From positions 1 through 64,000 of the forward strand of contig JAFWEW010000031.1 in assembly GCA_017512725.1 (NCBI GenBank): a stretch of 64,000 nucleotides of DNA. Direction: 5' to 3'. Shown one piece after another: positions 58,784 through 64,000 of the stretch (the first letter of the stretch is position 1; every line of letters starts with the position of its first letter). Under the pieces are notes generated by a model. That model searched no databases and was not told the DNA's origin. It saw only the letters and a program-made list of their open reading frames with translations. Source of the DNA: Solobacterium sp. GTDB lineage: Bacteria > Bacillota_I > Bacilli_A > Erysipelotrichales > Erysipelotrichaceae. The translations under genes were made by a program, and so were the position numbers.

Positions 58784-61708
58784 TTACGATTTCTTAATGA
58801 CCGTTTCTTCAAATTCCGCTGCTGGAAGCGGACAGGAGAAGTAGTATCCCTGAACAAGGGCACAGCTGAGTTCCTTCAGCACCTGAAGCTGCTTTTCGGT
58901 TTCAACACCTTCTGCCACGACTGGCACTTTCAGATTGCGTGCGATATCAAGGATCAGCTTCACCAGGTTGAGATCCTGTTCACTGTGTTCCATATTCCGG
59001 ATGAAGGCCATATCCATTTTCAGTACATCTACCGGCATCTGTGACAGCATATTCAGCGATGAATATCCGGACCCGAAATCATCCATTTCAATCACATAGC
59101 CTTTCTCACGAAGCTTTCCGATGACGCGGATCACCTGATCCGAATCTTCGGTATAGGCTGATTCGGTAATTTCCAGGTGAAGCGCACTGCGGTCAAGACC
59201 GTTACGCTTTAAGATTTCATCCAGTTTATCGGACAGCGTGGGTTCAAACACATCGATACGGGACAGATTGACGGATACCGGAAGTGTAATGCCGTACCGA
59301 TCCCGCCATAATGCGACCTGCCGGGCAGCTTCCTCACATACAAAGCGATCCACTGCACTGATCTGACCGCTCCGTTCAAACATCGGGATAAAGTCTCCCG
59401 GCATCAGTCTTCCAAGCACCGGATGGTTCCAACGGATCAGTGCCTCTGCACTGTTCAGTACCGGCTGATCCGGCCGGATGTCGAACTTCGGCTGATAGAA
59501 TACTTCCAGCTCTCCATTTTCGAGTGCGGTTGCCAGATCACTGTGAAGACGCTGGTTCAGCTCATCTTTGCGTCGAAGTTCTTCGTCATAGACCAGAAGA
59601 TGCCGCTTATAATCCCCGCGTACCGCACCGCAGGCAGACCAGGCCTGAACAAACATCTGTTCGGGTGTTAATCCGTTCTGCCATGGCATGACACCCATAC
59701 GGATCCGGACTTTTCCAACCCGGGAATCATCATCCAGCCGCGACTGGAACCGGTTGAACAGGGATTCATAGTCCTCCTGATGGGCACAATAGAGTTCAAA
59801 GGAATCTCCTTCGGTACGAGCCGCAATTCCAACGGTTTCCGAAATGAATTCGGTAATTTCGGCAGCGAGTGTTTTTAAGACCTCATCTCCGTACTCCCGG
59901 CCATTCAGAAGATTCAGCGTGCGGAACCGTTCGATATCCATCACGATCGCATCCATCGGTTTCTCCGGATGGTCACGATAAAGCCGTTCCGCATAGGCGT
60001 TGAAGAAGTTCTTGTTATACAGCTGCGTCAAAGAATCACGTTCCGTTTCCGTAATCAGCCGGTGTTCTTCCATCGCTTTGGCTTCCGATTTCACATTTCG
60101 AAGCACCAGGAAAAGGATCACAGCGGTTACTACTGCAATCGCAGCGATCACGGCAGCGAGATTATCCCGCATATACGACATGAAGGTGACCCGTTCATCA
60201 TTAAGGGCATATTTTGTAAGCGAAGCGTTAAGATCTGTTTCCGGCATTAACCGATTGACTTTGTTCAGGATCGAATACAGACAGTCATCATCCCGGCTCA
60301 ACGCAAAGGCAAGATCCATCGACTGTCCGGTCGCAAGCGGAGAGAGATGATATTTCGAAAACAGTTTACTGAACCGGCTGATGCGGTAGCTGCTTACGAG
60401 CCCACAGTCCGCCTCACCCTGCGATACCGCCTGAAGTCCTTCTTCACTGGAATCAAAGTAAGCAATCTTCCAGTTCGGATAATTGTCTTTGACAAAGGTC
60501 TCATGATTCAGGTGGCCCTTGACCGTCGCGACCGTCTTCTCAATGTCCGGAGATATAACCGGATCATCTGCCGTTCGTACAATTACATACATTACGGTAC
60601 TTACAAACGGATCCGTGAGAATGACGCCCAGCTGCTCACCATCATAGGCACTGAGGGTGACCGGAAACAAACAGTCAACCTCTCCATCGGCAAGCGCCTT
60701 CAGTCCCTCATCTGCCGTATCAAACCCGATCGTTTCAAAACTGAGACGGGCATTCTTTTCACATGTTTCGGCAAAGGAGAGATAATCCGCCAGCGCACCG
60801 CGAAGTTCTCCAGTCTTTTCGTCCTGATCACAGAACGGCAGGAATCCTTTGCGATAACCGATCCGGATGGTTCCGTGTTCCTCAAGCCAGTCCTTTTCTT
60901 CCGCATTCAGGAAGCTGTTGACAGCGCTGGCCCGGTTGAACTTCTCGGTCATCTGCTGATTAAAGTCACGGTTATCCTCCAGAAGACGAATCATTGCGAG
61001 ATCCAGCTCCTCTTTCAGATCCGGACGGTTTTTATTGATGCCGAAATAGGACACCGCGGAACCGACCTTACAGACAGGAACGATGTCAGCGCTGTTTCCG
61101 TAGGTATCAAGGGTCACGAGCATATCGATCTCACCGTTCTCAAGCATTTCCAGCAGTTCCGGTGTTTTCACGGACAGCTCGACAATGACCGGCTGGACAT
61201 TGTGCTTTTCGGCCCATTCGATGAAGAGCTGTTCCTGAATACTGTTCTTATTGACACCGACCCGTTTTCCGTTAAAGGAAGTAAAATCGTCCGGACGGAT
61301 CTCTGTATTATCAGGGGCAATAAACACATGGTAGTCTTCCCCGCCCATTGGCTCGGCAGAGTAGAGTATTTTCTCTGCCCGTGCTTCGGTATAAGACACA
61401 TCACTCAGCAGATCGATCTCTCCTGCCACAAGCATTTCAAACAGTTCTGACCAGCTGCCTTCAACGTATTCATAGGTCCAGCCGGTATAGGTCGCAATCC
61501 GCTGCTGATATTCATAGCCGTATCCGGAACGGCGGCCAAACTGATCCGTACGGTGAAACGCTGATTCATACCATCCGACACGAACCACTTTAGAGGGAGT
61601 CTCAGCCGACGCCCTCAGCGGAACCAGGAGTGTTGTGATTCCTGCAAGACACAGCAAAAAAAGCAAAAACTGTTTTTTTGCGGTGAATAAACGATTATTA
61701 GGTTTCAT
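58784..61708 (-). CDS. Double periplasmic-binding-domain GGDEF-EAL phosphodiesterase
   Basis: 974 residues. A signal helix (FLLFLLCLAGITTLLVPL) precedes two SBP_bac_3 domains: VRVGWYESAFHRTDQFGRRS, ELFEMLVAGEIDLLSDVSYT, and IRIGYRKGFLPFCDQDEKTG. One helix near residue 520 (LAAVIAAIAVVTAVILFLVL), a GGDEF-like domain with motif ARTEGDSF (inactive), then EAL: AEALIRWNHP (755-757), VNLSRIDVFEP, LEITESAY, EMDDFGSGYSSL and VVAEGVETEKQLQ, all catalytic positions kept. It should break down c-di-GMP when an amino-acid-like ligand is bound outside. GGGGGG before ATG. Divergent from the peptide gene at 61964. Confidence 0.92.
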   Translation of the reverse strand: MKPNNRLFTAKKQFLLFLLCLAGITTLLVPLRASAETPSKVVRVGWYESAFHRTDQFGRRSGYGYEYQQRIATYTGWTYEYVEGSWSELFEMLVAGEIDLLSDVSYTEARAEKILYSAEPMGGEDYHVFIAPDNTEIRPDDFTSFNGKRVGVNKNSIQEQLFIEWAEKHNVQPVIVELSVKTPELLEMLENGEIDMLVTLDTYGNSADIVPVCKVGSAVSYFGINKNRPDLKEELDLAMIRLLEDNRDFNQQMTEKFNRASAVNSFLNAEEKDWLEEHGTIRIGYRKGFLPFCDQDEKTGELRGALADYLSFAETCEKNARLSFETIGFDTADEGLKALADGEVDCLFPVTLSAYDGEQLGVILTDPFVSTVMYVIVRTADDPVISPDIEKTVATVKGHLNHETFVKDNYPNWKIAYFDSSEEGLQAVSQGEADCGLVSSYRISRFSKLFSKYHLSPLATGQSMDLAFALSRDDDCLYSILNKVNRLMPETDLNASLTKYALNDERVTFMSYMRDNLAAVIAAIAVVTAVILFLVLRNVKSEAKAMEEHRLITETERDSLTQLYNKNFFNAYAERLYRDHPEKPMDAIVMDIERFRTLNLLNGREYGDEVLKTLAAEITEFISETVGIAARTEGDSFELYCAHQEDYESLFNRFQSRLDDDSRVGKVRIRMGVMPWQNGLTPEQMFVQAWSACGAVRGDYKRHLLVYDEELRRKDELNQRLHSDLATALENGELEVFYQPKFDIRPDQPVLNSAEALIRWNHPVLGRLMPGDFIPMFERSGQISAVDRFVCEEAARQVALWRDRYGITLPVSVNLSRIDVFEPTLSDKLDEILKRNGLDRSALHLEITESAYTEDSDQVIRVIGKLREKGYVIEMDDFGSGYSSLNMLSQMPVDVLKMDMAFIRNMEHSEQDLNLVKLILDIARNLKVPVVAEGVETEKQLQVLKELSCALVQGYYFSCPLPAAEFEETVIKKS

Positions 61709-61784
61709 TTTGAATTCCCCCCGCAGACCAGAATGAGCATGTCCCCGCCATACTTCATCCCGGCTATCGATAATGTTCTTTTGT

Positions 61785-61803
61785 CCGGAGGATTTCTCCG
61801 GTA
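61785..61803. promoter_or_regulatory. Small hairpin in the divergent promoter region
   Basis: CCGGAG-GATTT-CTCCGG lies 80 bases before the EAL gene, next to an AT-rich stretch (61808-61855). It may be part of the leader RNA or an operator. I find no match to a known riboswitch. The rest of 61709-61963 shows no gene. Confidence 0.3.
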
Positions 61804-61963
61804 TCTATTTTTTATATTATTCCCAAAATATTGCTTTTGTTAATTTTTTTGAAGGGTATTATCCGAAAAGTCCGGGACTGTACGGGTGGATTCTGTCAAA
61901 ATAATACGTATAAACGGATGAAACCATAAAAGGTAGTCCAGTCAGCAGAAAAGGAGGATACCA

Positions 61964-62194
61964 ATGATGAACACAAAACTAACGGAAATGGATCTCATGC
62001 AGGTTAACGGCGGACTGAAGCCGGACTGGAAGCGAATCATAGATGACGCGATTTCGAACATGAAAGACTACGGACAGTCCAAAGATGTCCTGCTGCGAAT
62101 GCTGGAACGAAGCAGAAACAGTATCGACATTAACATTGAAAATGATTCAGAGTACAGCGTAGTAATCGAGTATATCAACTCTCACTGGGACTGA
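61964..62194 (+). CDS. Double-glycine leader peptide, 76 aa
   Basis: AAAAGGAGG sits seven bases before the ATG. The N-terminus MMNTKLTEMDLMQVNGG fits the LSxxELxxIxGG leader consensus; the 59-residue core is helical and charged (LKPDWKRIIDDAISNMKDYG, QSKDVLLRMLERSRNSIDIN) ending EYINSHWD. It has no sequence match to the two SH3-type peptides at 10.8-11.4 kb but the leader type is the same, suggesting one exporter could handle all three. No transporter nearby. A pheromone, bacteriocin or modified peptide precursor are options; nothing decides. Confidence 0.65.
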   Translation: MMNTKLTEMDLMQVNGGLKPDWKRIIDDAISNMKDYGQSKDVLLRMLERSRNSIDINIENDSEYSVVIEYINSHWD

Positions 62195-62222
62195 TCCGGA
62201 CCATTTGTACCGCCCGGCATAC

Positions 62223-62247
62223 AAAGGGATGCGAGTTCATCCCTTTT
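62223..62247 (+). terminator. Terminator after the peptide gene
   Basis: AAAGGGATG pairs with CATCCCTTT around GCGAGTT-type loop, followed by TTCTT. It overlaps the last codons of the DUF2779 gene. Confidence 0.65.
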
Positions 62248-63727
62248 CTTCTGCGGCTTCATACAGTTTCTGAAGCACCTTTACCATTGCGTACGTATCC
62301 AGTTCACAGTACTTCAGCAGGTGCTGACGGGCTTCCTCCAGTGCCTTTGGATCCATACTGCTCATGAGTTTGAAGGTATCAGAGGCTTCCCGGCCGTTAT
62401 GGACTCCTTCCAGGTTCTGATAATCCAGTTCCGGATCCCCCGGGAATAATGCCGGAAGAACATACTTGATGGAGTAAGACCCCTGCATCGCTTTGTTGTT
62501 GTACCAGTTCTGCTGGAAGGGAACGATGAGGTCTTTGATATTGTCATGGATGCTCATGAGATGACGGCTGAGATCCGGGAACAGTTCTGCCAGTTCCTTT
62601 ATCCGCGATTTTTCAAAGGTCATACTGTAGGCAAGAACGCAGACATCATCGGGGATATCTTTACATAACTGCTCTGCCAGACCTCTTCTTGGATCTTTAT
62701 ACGGATAAGCAAGATATTCTTTGTGATAGAGTTTCCCGTTCTGTTTCTTCTGATAATGGAGCGAGTACTGAAACGGGATCTGGTCATAAGGCGAAGAATA
62801 ATCATACAGAGGCACGGCAGGCTGGAACGACTCAAAGTCCAGGAAGTACAGCGGGTAGGTAATGTCCTGAAGGTACTGCCGGATGGATTCCCTGTTGATC
62901 CGGTCCGGAAGATCTTCCAGCTCATAGCTCACCTGCATCGCGGCCTGTTTTCCCAATGCGCCGGACGCATGAAGATCCTCATAGGATACCAGTCCCTGAT
63001 CGTACAGCTTTGTTTTGGTGTTCAGCTGGGTCCGTTTCAGATCAAAGACGTTCGGTTTTGGCAGTGCTTTTGAGCAGTAGGGCCAGAATCCGCATCCATA
63101 TGGAGAAAAGCACTGTGCTCCAAGGTTCTGTTCCGGTTCCTTCCGCTTCCGCATGTACCGGCGGAAGGATTCAATGTTTTCTTCAACGCTGTGGTGGTTC
63201 CCAACTGCGATTTCCGTAAGGTCTTCAAAGGTAAACAGTTCCTTCAGGTTCAGTTCTCCAATGCGTACATATTCCCGGTTTAAGTGAACCAGACATGCCC
63301 GCTTTACCTGACAGCCAAGCTGGGTAAGAACATAAACCTGATAGGATACATCATCGATGTAAATATCATGAATTGCGGTAGAACTTTTCACTTCATACAG
63401 CTCCACCTGTTTTCTTCCCAGATTCTTCAGGATATCCACACTGCAGAAAAGACCGTCATACGAAAACGATGCCTCACAGATGACAGGTGTTTTCCTGCGG
63501 ATCAGTTCTTCGGTCGTATGGATCATTTCGGAAGGATTTCCATAAGGGACCTCAGTGAAATCCCCGAATAATCCCATGGCAAGATCGCCGACTTCATTGC
63601 CGGTCTGAAGCACCGCTTCATTCATGACGGAGTCATCAAAAACCTCCGGCTTATACTGTTTCAGCCAGAGCATTTTCGGGCATTGGACCGCATTGCAGTA
63701 TCTGGTTTTCGATAATGTGAATGGCAT
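62237..63727 (-). CDS. DUF2779 protein with PD-(D/E)XK-like and DnaQ-like parts
   Basis: 496 residues, GGAGAG eight bases before ATG. N-terminus LSKTRYCNAVQCPKMLWLKQ is the Cas4-like opening; VELYEVKSSTAIHDIYIDD carries the E-x-K of a PD-(D/E)XK nuclease and four cysteines (CPK, FSPYGCGFWPYCSKA) may hold an iron-sulfur cluster. The C-terminal half has YFLDFESF, VLAYSMTFEKSRIKELA and CELDTYAMVKVLQKLY, the acidic triad of a DnaQ/RNase-H-like exonuclease (DUF2779). Function is unknown but a nuclease role in repair or defence is reasonable. A WYL regulator lies just upstream on the same strand. Confidence 0.85.
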   Translation of the reverse strand: MPFTLSKTRYCNAVQCPKMLWLKQYKPEVFDDSVMNEAVLQTGNEVGDLAMGLFGDFTEVPYGNPSEMIHTTEELIRRKTPVICEASFSYDGLFCSVDILKNLGRKQVELYEVKSSTAIHDIYIDDVSYQVYVLTQLGCQVKRACLVHLNREYVRIGELNLKELFTFEDLTEIAVGNHHSVEENIESFRRYMRKRKEPEQNLGAQCFSPYGCGFWPYCSKALPKPNVFDLKRTQLNTKTKLYDQGLVSYEDLHASGALGKQAAMQVSYELEDLPDRINRESIRQYLQDITYPLYFLDFESFQPAVPLYDYSSPYDQIPFQYSLHYQKKQNGKLYHKEYLAYPYKDPRRGLAEQLCKDIPDDVCVLAYSMTFEKSRIKELAELFPDLSRHLMSIHDNIKDLIVPFQQNWYNNKAMQGSYSIKYVLPALFPGDPELDYQNLEGVHNGREASDTFKLMSSMDPKALEEARQHLLKYCELDTYAMVKVLQKLYEAAEEKG

Positions 63728-63774
63728 TGATCGGCTCTCCGTTTCAGTTGGTGGCAGGATCTGCGCGCAGGGGT

Positions 63775-64000
63775 CTACTTTTTATATCGCTTCATCGAAT
63801 CACTCAGGATCTGAGTCATCTGCTGACGTAGTTCTGCCGGTTCCACGATTTCCGCCGCATCCAGGTACTGCTGGGCAAACAGCAACAGGCCGGAGGAACT
63901 GCCTTTGACGTGAAGGGTAAAGTGATTTTCATCCTCCGGAAGGATCCTGCAGTCAGTGCCGAAGGTATCGATGACATGATCCAGTACGCGTTTCTCACAG
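63775..64000 (-). CDS. WYL-domain transcriptional regulator, C-terminal end (partial)
   Basis: About 74 codons enter from the right edge and end at 63775. HFTLHVKGSSSGLLLFAQQY and LDAAEIVEPAELRQQMTQIL match the C-terminal WCX part of WYL regulators (strand, then LLxxxLQxG-like turn, then EPxELRxxM). The DNA-binding and WYL parts are outside the window. WYL proteins sense nucleic acids and regulate defence or DNA-damage genes. It lies 48 bases before the DUF2779 gene and probably shares an operon. Confidence 0.7.
   Translation of the reverse strand, partial: CEKRVLDHVIDTFGTDCRILPEDENHFTLHVKGSSSGLLLFAQQYLDAAEIVEPAELRQQMTQILSDSMKRYKK

Noticed and set aside
60347-61450. 367-codon plus-strand ORF
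   Set aside because: Antisense shadow of the EAL protein, no start context.
61709-61963. c-di-GMP riboswitch before the EAL gene
   Set aside because: No GEMM-type core sequence could be recognised; only one short hairpin is seen.

Overview
The window looks like a chromosomal segment of a gut-type Firmicute of moderate GC, most likely an Erysipelotrichales/Erysipelotrichaceae relative. This is inferred from strong AGGAGG-type ribosome binding sites, short lipobox leaders, many small toxin-antitoxin pairs, a DUF2779/WYL pair and codon use; no rRNA or tRNA is present to confirm it. UGA, UAG and UAA all behave as ordinary stops.\n\nLayout. 1-4.6 kb is an accessory strip: a TnpB stub, a phage-type amidase, a VapBC pair, decayed recombinase/DUF6431 debris, hairpin-rich non-coding DNA, a small acidic protein and a stand-alone reverse transcriptase with its own terminator. 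4.6-9.9 kb holds an EamA transporter, a family 2 glycosyltransferase, a GrpB protein fused to a truncated adenylation lobe, and a membrane protein/phosphodiester-glycosidase pair. 10-12.3 kb is an AT-rich patch where two truncated IS1380 left ends flank two secreted-looking peptides with double-glycine leaders and SH3-like cores; the second IS fragment also replaces the 5' half of a BcsB (cellulose/exopolysaccharide) gene. An IS605-type element (TnpB/TnpA, divergent) follows at 14.2-16.2 kb. 16.6-22.4 kb carries a surface 5'-nucleotidase, a lipoprotein serpin and unknown genes. 22.6-26.9 kb is a lower-GC island of lipoproteins, several damaged or duplicated. 27-29.7 kb holds two further toxin-antitoxin pairs amid copies of a dispersed repeat.\n\n30-38.4 kb is mainly ordinary: a three-gene operon of unknowns, TetR and GNAT, a diguanylate cyclase, an unusual ATPase-like/SDF symporter fusion, an SGNH lipoprotein, CorA and a small protein. 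An AAA/DUF4143 gene at 38.6-41.3 kb is split cleanly by an intact IS605 element. After an AAC(3)-like acetyltransferase comes the most coherent pathway (42.9-52.8 kb): an N,N'-diacetylchitobiose-type GH94 phosphorylase overlapping a phosphohexomutase, then a YesM-type sensor kinase, a sugar ABC binding protein with two permeases, and an AraC-type response regulator. Together these would import a disaccharide, split it with phosphate and feed the sugar 1-phosphate into metabolism.\n\n53-64 kb holds a lipase/polytopic-membrane fusion, two very large c-di-GMP enzymes on the minus strand (PAS-GGDEF-REC-GGDEF and double periplasmic-binding-domain-GGDEF-EAL), a third double-glycine leader peptide, a DUF2779 nuclease-like protein and the end of a WYL regulator. 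With the diguanylate cyclase at 33-34 kb and the BcsB remnant, c-di-GMP signalling is a theme. No CRISPR array, rRNA, tRNA or complete prophage was seen.
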